Positions 6,643 through 15,037 of a stretch of 37,590 bases of DNA are shown piece after piece. The position numbers and the translations under genes are program-made. Source of the stretch: JBGCED01 sp045106055 (GTDB lineage Bacteria > Pseudomonadota > Alphaproteobacteria > CBDDJK01); NCBI GenBank assembly GCA_045106055.1, contig JBGCED010000068.1, forward strand, positions 1-37,590, written 5' to 3'. The notes under the pieces are model-generated. The model saw only the letters and a list, made by a program, of their open reading frames with translations. It was not told where the DNA came from and ran no database searches. How positions within the stretch are numbered: the stretch's first letter is position 1; the number at the start of each line of letters is the position of its first letter.

Positions 6643-8316
6643 TTAAAACAGCCCTTCAATCTGTCCTTCATCATTTAAGTGAATGGCTTCAGCCGAGGGA
6701 ACGCGCGGCAAGCCTGGCATCGTCATAATTTCACCGCACACAACCACAATGAAGCCCGCGCCCGCAGATAATCTAACTTCGCGAACAGGCACCATATGCC
6801 CCGTTGGCGCACCGCGCAAATTGGGATCGGTCGAGAATGAATATTGGGTTTTTGCCATGCAAATTGGCAAATGACCATAGCCTGCGGCTTCCCATTCTTT
6901 TAACTGATCGCGGATTTTCTTATCGGCAGCAACATCTTCTGCGTGATAGATGCGTTTTGCAATGGTGCGCACTTTTTCAAATAAAGGCATATCATCAGGA
7001 TAAAGCGGCGAGAATTGTGCCATATCACTATTGGCAATTTCCACAACGCGCTTTGCAAGCTCAAGCGTGCCTTTTGATCCATCCGCCCAATGTTTGCAGG
7101 TAATGGCTTCTGCGCCTTGGGTTGCAACATAGGTTTGAACCGCTTTAACCTCAGCGTCTGTGTCTTTGATGAAATGGTTAATTGCGACCACAACAGGCAC
7201 ACCAAATTGTTTTAAATTGGCAATATGCCGCCCCAAATTCGCAGCACCTTTTTCAACCGCAGCAACATTTTCATTGCCAAGATCATCTTTTGAGACCCCG
7301 CCATTCATTTTCAATGCGCGGATGGTCGCAACCACCACGACAGCAGCGGGGGATAATCCAGCCTTGCGGCATTTAATGTCAAAGAATTTTTCTGCGCCAA
7401 GATCCGCGCCAAAGCCAGCTTCGGTTACCACGAAATCGCATAATTTAAGCGCGGTTTTGGTTGCAATCACCGAATTACAGCCATGGGCAATATTGGCAAA
7501 AGGCCCGCCATGGATAAAGGCAGGATTATGTTCCAAAGTTTGCACCAAATTGGGCTGGATCGCTTGTTGCAGCAACACGCACATTGCACCATCTGCTTTA
7601 ATATCACGGGCAAAGACAGGGCTTTTATCCCTGCGATAGGCAACAATAATATTGCCGATGCGGGTTCTTAAATCATCCGCATCGCTTGCAAGGCATAAAA
7701 TCGCCATAATTTCGGATGCAACGGTAATGTCAAAGCCAGCTTCACGCGGGAAGCCATTTGAAACCCCGCCAAGCGATGCTGTAATTTGGCGTAATGCACG
7801 ATCATTCATATCAAGCACACGCCGCCATACCACGCGCCTTGTGTCAATTTCCAGCGCATTTCCCCAATAAATATGATTATCAATCATCGCAGACAGCAAA
7901 TTATGCGCAGAAGTGATTGCGTGAAAATCGCCTGTAAAATGCAGATTAATATCTTCCATTGGAATGACTTGGGCATAGCCCCCGCCCGCAGCCCCGCCTT
8001 TCATGCCAAAGCAAGGACCAAGCGATGGTTCGCGCAAACATACCATGGAATTCACGCCGATCGCGTTTAAGCCATCATTTAGCCCAACCGAAGTTGTGGT
8101 CTTCCCCTCCCCTGCTGGGGTTGGGTTGATCGCGGTTACCAAAATCAGCTTGCCATCAGGGCGATCTTGCAAGCCCTTGATAAAATCAGCCGATAATTTT
8201 GCTTTATCATGGCCAAAGGGCAGCAAGGCTTCATCTGGAATTCCCAGCTTTTCACCAATTTCAGTGATGCGTTTGGGGGTTGCTGCGCGTGCAATTTCAA
8301 TATCGCTTTTGACCAT
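6643..8316 (-). CDS. fhs: formate-tetrahydrofolate ligase
   Basis: The 557-residue product matches formyltetrahydrofolate synthetase throughout: nucleotide loop TPAGEGKTTT (residues 66-75), signature EPSLGPCFGMKGGAAGGGYAQV with the following IPMEDINLHFTGD, and FANIAHGCNSV. The enzyme joins formate to tetrahydrofolate using ATP, giving 10-formyl-THF for purine, formyl-Met and C1-pathway use. A good ribosome-binding sequence (AAGGA) is 10 bases ahead of the ATG. It is the first gene of the fhs-glpD-glpK group. No folD or other C1 genes are in the window, so whether it mainly assimilates formate or works in reverse cannot be decided here. Confidence 0.97.
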   Translation of the reverse strand: MVKSDIEIARAATPKRITEIGEKLGIPDEALLPFGHDKAKLSADFIKGLQDRPDGKLILVTAINPTPAGEGKTTTSVGLNDGLNAIGVNSMVCLREPSLGPCFGMKGGAAGGGYAQVIPMEDINLHFTGDFHAITSAHNLLSAMIDNHIYWGNALEIDTRRVVWRRVLDMNDRALRQITASLGGVSNGFPREAGFDITVASEIMAILCLASDADDLRTRIGNIIVAYRRDKSPVFARDIKADGAMCVLLQQAIQPNLVQTLEHNPAFIHGGPFANIAHGCNSVIATKTALKLCDFVVTEAGFGADLGAEKFFDIKCRKAGLSPAAVVVVATIRALKMNGGVSKDDLGNENVAAVEKGAANLGRHIANLKQFGVPVVVAINHFIKDTDAEVKAVQTYVATQGAEAITCKHWADGSKGTLELAKRVVEIANSDMAQFSPLYPDDMPLFEKVRTIAKRIYHAEDVAADKKIRDQLKEWEAAGYGHLPICMAKTQYSFSTDPNLRGAPTGHMVPVREVRLSAGAGFIVVVCGEIMTMPGLPRVPSAEAIHLNDEGQIEGLF

Positions 8317-8405
8317 GATGATGATTATCCTTCTTTTTTTTAATTTATTGATGTTCGTTATTTAATGTAAGATTCCAATGATGGCTGGCTTAATTTTGAC
8401 AAAAT

Positions 8406-9170
8406 CTAATCCATTTGCGCCGTGCGTGCGTTTGCAATTAACGCCTCCAGCTCGGCTAAATCCTTGTACCCTCCAAAAATTTCATCCCCAAGAATAAAGG
8501 CGGGCGTTCCGTTAATTTGTAATTGGGAAGCAAGTTTTAAATTTTCATCAATGAAACGGGCAATGCCTGCGGATTCGCGCGCTTGATTAAAGGCATCAAT
8601 ATCCATGCCCAACTCCTGCGCAGTTTTGATCAGCAAATCATCGCTAATGCGCGCCCTTGTTGCCATTAACGCTGCATGATAGGCTGGATATTGACCTTGG
8701 CGCGCCGCAGCAAGCGCCGCTTTTGCTGCAATCGTTGATTCTGGCCCCAAGATCGGCATTTCCATCAAAACAATTCGCACATCCTTTTGCGCTTCAATCA
8801 GGCTTTCAAGATGGGGGTGAAACCGTTTGCAAAAGCCGCATTGATAATCAAAAAATTCAACCAAAGTCACCTTGGCATCTTGGACGGATGCGCCCATTGC
8901 TGGCAGGTCTGGACTAACCTTAATCACCTGTTCCACAACCGCCATTGCTTGCGTTTTAAGATCGCCCATCATCTGTGCTTGATCCTGTTGATAGGCTTGA
9001 ATGGCATCAACAATAATTTGCGGATTATCCCCAAGCACTTTAATCAGCATCGCCTCAAATTGTGCCTGTGTTTCAAGGTTGCTGGCGGAATCACCATCGG
9101 CATAAAGGGGGGATAGATGTAAAACCGCCATCAATATAATGATCCAGCGATAGATGATTTTGCTAACCAT
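8406..9170 (-). CDS. DsbA/Com1-like periplasmic thioredoxin-fold oxidoreductase
   Basis: The 254-residue protein starts with a signal peptide (hydrophobic core 6-20, likely cut after YADG region near residue 24). A helical N-terminal extension (residues 35-85) precedes a thioredoxin fold with the active site C111-G-F-C114 in FFDYQCGFCKRFHP and a cis-proline segment NGTPAFILGD near the C-terminus. This arrangement is that of Com1-type DsbA relatives, which form or shuffle disulfides in the periplasm. It ends before the fhs promoter region. It is leftward after galU and the DUF924 gene, but the functions of these three are not obviously linked. Confidence 0.9.
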   Translation of the reverse strand: MVSKIIYRWIIILMAVLHLSPLYADGDSASNLETQAQFEAMLIKVLGDNPQIIVDAIQAYQQDQAQMMGDLKTQAMAVVEQVIKVSPDLPAMGASVQDAKVTLVEFFDYQCGFCKRFHPHLESLIEAQKDVRIVLMEMPILGPESTIAAKAALAAARQGQYPAYHAALMATRARISDDLLIKTAQELGMDIDAFNQARESAGIARFIDENLKLASQLQINGTPAFILGDEIFGGYKDLAELEALIANARTAQMD

Positions 9171-9191
9171 AAACTTTCCTTTTGATGCGGC

Positions 9192-9788
9192 TTATTGACC
9201 GAAGCGATCGGCGGTTTTTAAATATTCAACTTCCATATCGGTGGATTTGCGCCCCAAAATCGGATTGCGATGCGGAAAGCGCCCAAATTTTTCAACAATA
9301 TCATGGTGTTTAATGGCGTAATCAAGCTCGTCCTTATTGCCAAGCTCGCGGTATAATTCAAGTGCTTTGCGTTGATCTTCAAGCGATTCGCTGTGCATGA
9401 AAGGCATATATAAAAAGGCGCGCTCTATATTGGATAAAGCGTGCTGAAGCTTCTTATCAACGGCATTCTTAGCAACATATAAGGCAAGCGCATCAAAGGC
9501 AAACGCGTTTGCTTGCCCGCGAAAAATATTTCTTGGAAACTGATCGCACACCACAATAAATGCCAAAGCTGCGTGCGAATCCACATAGACGGATTGCGGG
9601 GTTTTTGTTGCAAAGCGCATTAATAATTTCATAAAATTGAGACGGATTGTTTCATCAAACTTAGGATCAGGCGCAAACCAATCCGTTGGCAATGACTTCA
9701 CAAACCAAAACTTCAAAACATGCGCGGCCCATTTGGGCAGCCCCTTATTTTTATACTCTTGGATGAATCGTTGATTTTTCTTAATCAT
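9192..9788 (-). CDS. DUF924 family protein
   Basis: The product contains the whole DUF924 pattern: HVLKFWF at the N-terminus, a middle CDQFPRNIFRGQANAFAFDALAL block, FLYMPFMHSESLEDQ, and a FGRFPHRNPILGR block at the end. The family is all-helical and TPR-like, with no established biochemical role. The frame stays open to 9923, inside galU, but that would overlap galU by over 100 bp; the ATG at 9786-9788 (MIKKNQ), preceded by a GGG a few bases upstream and 16 bp after the galU stop, gives a protein of 198 residues, close to family length. ATG at 9830 is an alternative that would overlap the galU end by 26 bp. Confidence 0.88.
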   Translation of the reverse strand: MIKKNQRFIQEYKNKGLPKWAAHVLKFWFVKSLPTDWFAPDPKFDETIRLNFMKLLMRFATKTPQSVYVDSHAALAFIVVCDQFPRNIFRGQANAFAFDALALYVAKNAVDKKLQHALSNIERAFLYMPFMHSESLEDQRKALELYRELGNKDELDYAIKHHDIVEKFGRFPHRNPILGRKSTDMEVEYLKTADRFGQ

Positions 9789-9804
9789 TTTATCCCAACC
9801 CGCA

Positions 9805-10653
9805 TCATGGCTTGGCACATTGATGCGCATAATAAGCATTATTGGCAGCAAGCCAGCCATCAACCGAACCACAATCAAAGCGCGTGCCTGCAAATCTATA
9901 TCCATGAACAGGGCTTTTGCCAATTAAGGCGGTAATGGCATCGGTTAATTGAATTTCATTATGCGCCCCAGCGGGCAAATGATCAAGCACCTTAAAAATT
10001 TCAGGCTGCAAGATATAACGCCCAATGATGGAAAGGGTTGACGGTGCATCTTTGGGATCGGGTTTTTCAACCAGCCCTGTGACAAGCGGGGTTTTTGAGT
10101 CTGAATTTGGGGTTGAAAGCACACCATAGCGGTTGGTATGTTCAAGCGGCACATCCATCACCGCCATCAAATTGCCGCCAAGCCGTTTAAATTCATCCTG
10201 CATTTGGCGAAGGCAGCCTTGATCATGCAGCACCAAATCATCAGGGGAAATGACAGCAAAGGGTTTTGTTTGATCAATAAAATCGCGCGCACACCAAATT
10301 GCATGCCCCAGCCCCTTGGCTTCGCGCTGGCGCACAAAGCTGATCGAAGCTGCGTGATCAAGCGGGCGGTTAATTTTTTCAATCATGTCAAGCTTGCCCG
10401 ATTGCAATAATTTTGTTTCAAGCTCTGGCTGATAATCAAAATAATCTTCAAGCGCGCTTTTATTGCGCCCCGTCACCATAACAATATGCTTGATGCCTGC
10501 CTGATGTGCTTCTGCGACCGCATAATCAATCAACGGGCGATCTAGAACGGGCAGCAATTCTTTTGGAACGGTCTTGGTCGCAGGTAAAAAACGGGTGCCA
10601 AAGCCCGCAACGGGAAAAATCGCTTGTTCAACGGCTGGAATTTCTAAGCTCAT
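9805..10653 (-). CDS. galU: UTP-glucose-1-phosphate uridylyltransferase
   Basis: This 282-residue nucleotidyltransferase has the GalU N-terminal signature IFPVAGFGTRFLPATKTVPKE with the substrate lysine, followed by RPLIDYAVAEA, GLGHAIWCAR, the SPDD metal site and the VEKPDP segment. It makes UDP-glucose from UTP and glucose 1-phosphate, a precursor for lipopolysaccharide, exopolysaccharide and glucans. Length and motifs are normal. It starts a leftward group with the DUF924 gene and the DsbA-like gene; the region before it holds an inverted repeat at 10753-10792 but no clear promoter. Confidence 0.96.
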   Translation of the reverse strand: MSLEIPAVEQAIFPVAGFGTRFLPATKTVPKELLPVLDRPLIDYAVAEAHQAGIKHIVMVTGRNKSALEDYFDYQPELETKLLQSGKLDMIEKINRPLDHAASISFVRQREAKGLGHAIWCARDFIDQTKPFAVISPDDLVLHDQGCLRQMQDEFKRLGGNLMAVMDVPLEHTNRYGVLSTPNSDSKTPLVTGLVEKPDPKDAPSTLSIIGRYILQPEIFKVLDHLPAGAHNEIQLTDAITALIGKSPVHGYRFAGTRFDCGSVDGWLAANNAYYAHQCAKP

Positions 10654-10752
10654 TACGCAATTTATTCGGTTTTTTAAAGGGCGTTACATATTTGGTTAAG
10701 CATTTAACAAAAAACACCCGCAAAACTTGATTATGGGCTTGTAAATTCACTG

Positions 10753-10792
10753 CGTCATACCTCGAATTTGTTTTCATTCTTATGGTATGACG
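10753..10792. promoter_or_regulatory. 9-bp perfect inverted repeat between pemK-like gene and galU
   Basis: CGTCATACC (10753-10761) is matched by its reverse complement GGTATGACG (10784-10792) around a 22-bp spacer. The loop is too long and the arms too short of GC for a normal terminator. It might be an operator upstream of galU or a remnant of a mobile element edge. A shorter CCTG/CAGG pair follows at once. The rest of 10654-10867 shows no gene. Confidence 0.4.
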
Positions 10793-10867
10793 GCCTGTTG
10801 TCAGGTCTTAAATGTGGATGAAGTCAGAGCCACTCACGACATAAGATATAGCACATTCTTTAATAAA

Positions 10868-11293
10868 TTACAAACTTTTTATTATTCTCGATAAACCCAT
10901 GCCATGCAGAACGCATGTGTATATTTTCCTCATTGTTTCTTCATTAAAACAATTTGTATAATAGATTCGCTTTCCGTTGATGTCTTTTTTTACTCTTATT
11001 AAATCAAGCCTGTGAAAGCCAACGGTATTAACCATATCGCCTTTCACCCAAACGCCTATGCTCTTATATCGATCGGGTAAAGGCGGTGTAATATCAATTT
11101 GACAATGATATGGCATAATTTTTTCTGGTTTAGTTGTGCTTAAAGCTACAACAGTACACAAATTGTGCCTTGATTTGATCTTCGGGGTTAAAACAATAAC
11201 AGCCCTTTTTTTATTCATCTCTGGATTTACAAAGCCGTGTGTAAAATCACACTCTACAATCGAACCGCGCTCAGGATGATATGGTATCGACAT
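10868..11293 (-). CDS. PemK/MazF-like protein without an adjacent antitoxin
   Basis: The 141-residue protein fits a PemK/MazF-fold group common in rhizobia: PEMNKKRAVIVLTPK, LCTVVALSTTKP, PYHCQID, the GVWVKGDMVNTVGFHRLDLIR block and a C-terminal CVLHGMGLS. MazF-type proteins are sequence-specific mRNA endonucleases. The classic active-site Arg/Thr pair appears matched by the KKRAVIV arginine and the LSTT threonine, so activity is plausible. There is no room for an antitoxin in the 94 bp upstream, and none is visible in the 214 bp downstream. The gene is visibly more AT-rich than infB beside it, which may mean later acquisition. It follows infB leftward, but a 94-bp gap makes cotranscription uncertain. 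Confidence 0.85.
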   Translation of the reverse strand: MSIPYHPERGSIVECDFTHGFVNPEMNKKRAVIVLTPKIKSRHNLCTVVALSTTKPEKIMPYHCQIDITPPLPDRYKSIGVWVKGDMVNTVGFHRLDLIRVKKDINGKRIYYTNCFNEETMRKIYTCVLHGMGLSRIIKSL

Positions 11294-11387
11294 AAATAAT
11301 TACTTTATAACTTGATGCATATTATCAAATATCTGCAGGGCGGAGGCTTTGACGATTCGATTTTATAATTCAAGAGAATGGCTGTTT

Positions 11388-14183
11388 TTAAGAGAAGGTT
11401 CGCGCTGTTTCCTCAATTACAAAACATTCAATTTTATCACCTTGTTTTATATCTTCGTAATTTTCAAGTGAAATTCCGCATTCAAATCCCATTTTAACTT
11501 CTTTGGCATCATTCTTATGGCGTTTAAGCTGCTTTAGCGCGCCTTCATAAATCACCGTTTCATCGCGCAACAGGCGAACTTTTGCCCCGCGCTGCACTTC
11601 GCCTTCAGTGACCATGCAGCCCGCAATTTTACCGACTTTGGTAATGTTAAACACTTCGCGAATTTCAGCATAGCCCAGAATTTTTTCGGTAATATCTGGT
11701 GCAAGCAACCCGCCAAGCAAGGCCTCAACATCTTGAATAATATTATAAATCACAGAATAATAGCGAATGTCAATGCCGTCCCGCTTTGCCTGATCGCGCG
11801 CTTGCGGGTTTGCCCGCACATTAAAGCCAAATACAATCCCGCCCGTTGCTGTTGCAAGCGATATATCCGATTCTGATATTGCACCAACGCCCGACAGTAA
11901 TATCCTGACCTTTACCTCGTCATTGGCAAGCTTTTCAAGCGCATGACTGATCGCTTCAATTGATCCTTGCACATCGCCTTTAATGACAATCGGCAATTCT
12001 TTTGCTTCCCCGCCTTTGATTTTGGCAAACATTTGCTCAAGCGACCCTGCGCCAGAGCTGCCAAGCTGGGCATTTCTAAGTTTTTCTTGGCGATAACTGG
12101 CGATCTCGCGCGCTTTTGCCTCGGTAGGCAGCACGATCATTTCATCCCCAGCCATTGGTGCATTGGTAAAGCCCAGCACTTCCACAGGATCAGAAGGTCC
12201 CGCTGTTTCAATGCGCTGTCCAGATTCATTCAGCATGGCGCGAACCCGTCCCCATTCCGAACCAGCAACAAAAATATCACCAACCCGAAGTGTGCCCGAC
12301 TTGATCAGCAAGGTTGCAACCGCGCCGCGTCCAACCACTTGTTTTGCTTCCACCACACTGCCGCGTGCTGCGCAATCTTGCGGTGCTGTTAATTCCATGA
12401 TTTCCGCTTGCAGCTGAACTGCTTCCAGCAATTTATCTAAATTTAGCCGTTTTAATGCAGAAACCTCAACCGTTTGAATGTCCCCGCCCATCGTGTCTGG
12501 CACCAATTCATAATTCAATAATTCTTGGCGCACACGATTGGCATCGGCTGCGGGCTTATCAATTTTATTGATTGCCACCACAATCGGCACATTTGCTGCT
12601 TTTGCGTGCTGAATCGCTTCTTCGGTTTGGGGCATGATGCTATCATCGGCAGCCACCACCAAAATCACAATATCGGTTGCAGTCGCCCCGCGTTGGCGCA
12701 TTGCTGTAAAGGCTTGGTGACCTGGTGTATCTAGGAAAGTAATATAAGACCCATCAGGCACTTTTACGCGGTAAGCACCAATATGCTGGGTGATGCCGCC
12801 CGCTTCCCCTGCAACCACATTTTCATTGCGGTATGCATCCAAAAGAGAGGTTTTGCCGTGATCCACATGCCCCATAATCGTTACAACGGGCGGGCGCGGT
12901 TTTGCGGGTGCATTTTCGTCATCATGAACAAATTGCAGCACATCTTCAACCGCAGCTTCATTCACGCGTTTTGCGCGATGCCCAAAATCCGAGACCAATA
13001 ATTCTGCGGTGTCGCCGTCAATGGCTTCATTAATGGTCGCCATCACGCCCATTTTCATCAATGCTTTAATAACATCGCCGCCGCGCTCTGCCATGCGGTT
13101 GGCAAGATCGGAAACAGCAATCGTCTCTGGAATCGTTACATCCCGCACGACTTTTTCACTATGCCCTGTATCGCGGCTGCGTGCGCGTTCGCGTTCGCGC
13201 GCCCGTTTTAATGCTGCCAGCGAACGCCCGCGTTCCACCGCATCATCATCTTCATCCAAAGCACGGCTGATGGTTAATTTACCTTCGCGGCGTTTGGGTT
13301 CGCCCTTGACCCGCGCGGTAATTTTATTGCGTTTTCCGCCAAGCTCATCCTCGATATTTTTATTGCGGACGGTCGATTTTGTGGGGGCAGCACTTGATTT
13401 AGACGCCCCATCATCCTCATGTTTTTGCTTGCTGCCCGCTTCCGTTCTGTCTGATTGCTTGCTTGCAGCATCACGGGCAGAAAATTTAGATGGCCCTGCG
13501 CTGGTAATCCCATGGCTGGGTATTTTATAAGGTTTGGGCGCGGGTTCTGGATCATCCCCCGCTTCTGGTTCTGCGGCATCATCGGTCGTAATATCCGCAT
13601 TTGAAGATTCCGCCGTTTCTGTTGCAGCATCGGCTGTTGATGAATCATCAGCTTCCGCTTGCGCGGTTGCGATTATATCTGATTCTGCTTGCTGGTTCGC
13701 AGCTTCCGCTTCGGCAACTTCCCTTGAAGCATCGGCTTCTTGCTGTTCCTGCAAGGCTTGTTCTTCTGCCCTTTCTTGGGCTAGCCTTTCGGCTTCGGCT
13801 TGGCGTTCGCGCGCAGCTTCAAGCGCTTTCAATCGGGCTTGGCGTTCATTTTCTGTTAAGCCAGAAAGCGGATTATCCGCAACCATATTATTGGCGCGCA
13901 CGGGGCTTTGGGCTGCGGATTTGGCAGCACCAGACTTAGCAGCAAGCGCCCCACCGCCCAATTTCAAGCTGCGGTTGCGTTTAACCTCAACCGTGACAGG
14001 CTTATTGCGCGATAAAGATAAAGAAGCACGGCGTTTTGGAGCAGCAACGGCTTCAAGCTCGCCCTGCCCAGCCGTTTGATGATCAGGCGCACTTGTTCCA
14101 GACTTGCTGCCCCCAGCTTTACCGCCAAGGGTCAGTTTTTTACTGCCAAGGGGTGGGGTCTTTGTCTCTTTATTATCGCTCAT
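11388..14183 (-). CDS. infB: translation initiation factor IF-2
   Basis: The 931-residue GTPase has a long charged, Ala/Glu-rich and probably disordered N-terminal half with a coiled-coil (residues ~105-165), then an IF2_N-type helical piece (TIPETIAVSDLANRMAERG), then the G domain: GHVDHGKT near residue 437, DTPGHQAF and NKID. Domains II, III and the initiator-tRNA binding IV follow. It places fMet-tRNA on the 30S subunit and promotes subunit joining. It is the last core gene of rimP-nusA-ylxR-infB, 127 bp after ylxR. The N-terminal repeats and composition vary widely among alphaproteobacteria, so the length is not unusual. In many relatives rbfA and truB come next; here a PemK-like gene does. 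Confidence 0.98.
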   Translation of the reverse strand: MSDNKETKTPPLGSKKLTLGGKAGGSKSGTSAPDHQTAGQGELEAVAAPKRRASLSLSRNKPVTVEVKRNRSLKLGGGALAAKSGAAKSAAQSPVRANNMVADNPLSGLTENERQARLKALEAARERQAEAERLAQERAEEQALQEQQEADASREVAEAEAANQQAESDIIATAQAEADDSSTADAATETAESSNADITTDDAAEPEAGDDPEPAPKPYKIPSHGITSAGPSKFSARDAASKQSDRTEAGSKQKHEDDGASKSSAAPTKSTVRNKNIEDELGGKRNKITARVKGEPKRREGKLTISRALDEDDDAVERGRSLAALKRARERERARSRDTGHSEKVVRDVTIPETIAVSDLANRMAERGGDVIKALMKMGVMATINEAIDGDTAELLVSDFGHRAKRVNEAAVEDVLQFVHDDENAPAKPRPPVVTIMGHVDHGKTSLLDAYRNENVVAGEAGGITQHIGAYRVKVPDGSYITFLDTPGHQAFTAMRQRGATATDIVILVVAADDSIMPQTEEAIQHAKAANVPIVVAINKIDKPAADANRVRQELLNYELVPDTMGGDIQTVEVSALKRLNLDKLLEAVQLQAEIMELTAPQDCAARGSVVEAKQVVGRGAVATLLIKSGTLRVGDIFVAGSEWGRVRAMLNESGQRIETAGPSDPVEVLGFTNAPMAGDEMIVLPTEAKAREIASYRQEKLRNAQLGSSGAGSLEQMFAKIKGGEAKELPIVIKGDVQGSIEAISHALEKLANDEVKVRILLSGVGAISESDISLATATGGIVFGFNVRANPQARDQAKRDGIDIRYYSVIYNIIQDVEALLGGLLAPDITEKILGYAEIREVFNITKVGKIAGCMVTEGEVQRGAKVRLLRDETVIYEGALKQLKRHKNDAKEVKMGFECGISLENYEDIKQGDKIECFVIEETARTFS

Positions 14184-14241
14184 AATTTCCGTTTATCCCA
14201 TATTGTTCATAATGCATTAGATTATGATCTTTAGTGCTTCT

Positions 14242-14271
14242 GCCCGTTAAGGCTTTCGCCCGTTAAGGCTT
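14242..14271. repeat. 16-bp-period direct repeat in ylxR-infB gap
   Basis: GCCCGTTAAGGCTT occurs at 14242-14255 and again at 14258-14271, separated by TC. It lies in the transcribed leader between ylxR and infB. Two copies only; no hairpin obvious. Confidence 0.8.
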
Positions 14272-14310
14272 ATGCTTGCAATATTATTTTAACTGTTTTT
14301 TAACGCATCT

Positions 14311-15006
14311 TTATCGCTTAAAACCAGCAAGCCGTATCAAATCCCGCCTTATTTTATTCAGCAGCCCGCCTTTTTTCACCAAGACATGGATCGCATGGGC
14401 TTTTGAAAACACCCCTGCCATTTCATTGCTTGTTAAAAAATCAGCTGCATAAAGCGGCAAATCATCCCCTGCGCCCGCCAATTTTTGTGCGCTCACCAGT
14501 TTTTGAATTGCATTATAATGTTTTTTTGCATCTTTTCCAGCATCTGATGCTAATAAATATAGAAAATCATCAAAATAAGGGTCAATGCTATCGTTTAATG
14601 CACCATCTTGCGGTAATTTGCAATCATATTGATTGATTTCTTTTGTAAGATTCGCAATATGCTTATTCAGCAAGGGGCTGACCTTATCCATCCCACAAAT
14701 TGCGTGTCCTGCGCGCCTTGCAAGCGACAGATTTTGGCAAATCTGCCTCACAAGACTTTGCGTAATATGATCAACATAGCCATCGGCATCCATCTGATCC
14801 AAGGGGCGGATTTGGGCGCGGGCTGCCTTATGAAACGCCTTCTTTTGAAAGGCTGCCCGCACAGCTTCAGCATTTGCGCTTACCCATAATCCCCGTCCAG
14901 GCAGTTTTTCAACCAAATCCACATATAGGACATGATCAGGGGCAAGCGCAAAGCGAATGAATCCTGTTTTTTCTGCGGTTTTCCCCGTTGCGATGCAGGT
15001 GCGCAT
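14311..15006 (-). CDS. ylxR: YlxR/DUF448 RNA-binding protein with L7Ae-like C-terminal part
   Basis: The N-terminal part has the DUF448 signature RTCIATGK, FIRFAL and LPGRGLWVSA, the basic nucleic-acid-binding fold found between nusA and infB in many bacteria. The C-terminal part (LSLARRAGHAICGMDKV, then YLLASDAGKDAKKHY) matches the L7Ae-like extension usual in alphaproteobacteria. YlxR proteins bind RNA and are implicated in RNase P or transcription control in other species. The frame runs up into nusA (to 15120), but those extra residues are shadows of the nusA tail; ATG at 15004-15006 is just ahead of the conserved RTC and leaves 31 bp after nusA. A GTG slightly upstream is possible. Confidence 0.9.
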   Translation of the reverse strand: MRTCIATGKTAEKTGFIRFALAPDHVLYVDLVEKLPGRGLWVSANAEAVRAAFQKKAFHKAARAQIRPLDQMDADGYVDHITQSLVRQICQNLSLARRAGHAICGMDKVSPLLNKHIANLTKEINQYDCKLPQDGALNDSIDPYFDDFLYLLASDAGKDAKKHYNAIQKLVSAQKLAGAGDDLPLYAADFLTSNEMAGVFSKAHAIHVLVKKGGLLNKIRRDLIRLAGFKR

Positions 15007-15037
15007 TTGGTCTGTTTTCTGAAATACCACCTTAAGC

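Noticed and set aside
7160..7639. 159-codon frame on the plus strand
   Set aside because: Antisense to the conserved core of fhs with no family resemblance.
10654..10867. Hidden antitoxin gene next to the PemK-like gene
   Set aside because: Reading both strands I saw no start with a ribosome-binding site and no AbrB- or PemI-like sequence.
11294..11387. Terminator after infB
   Set aside because: No GC-rich stem followed by a T-run was found on the minus strand, so the end of the infB transcript is undefined.
13534..14079. 181-codon Ser/Ala-rich frame on the plus strand
   Set aside because: It is antisense to the Ala/Glu/Gln-rich N-terminal half of infB, whose codon bias keeps the opposite strand open.
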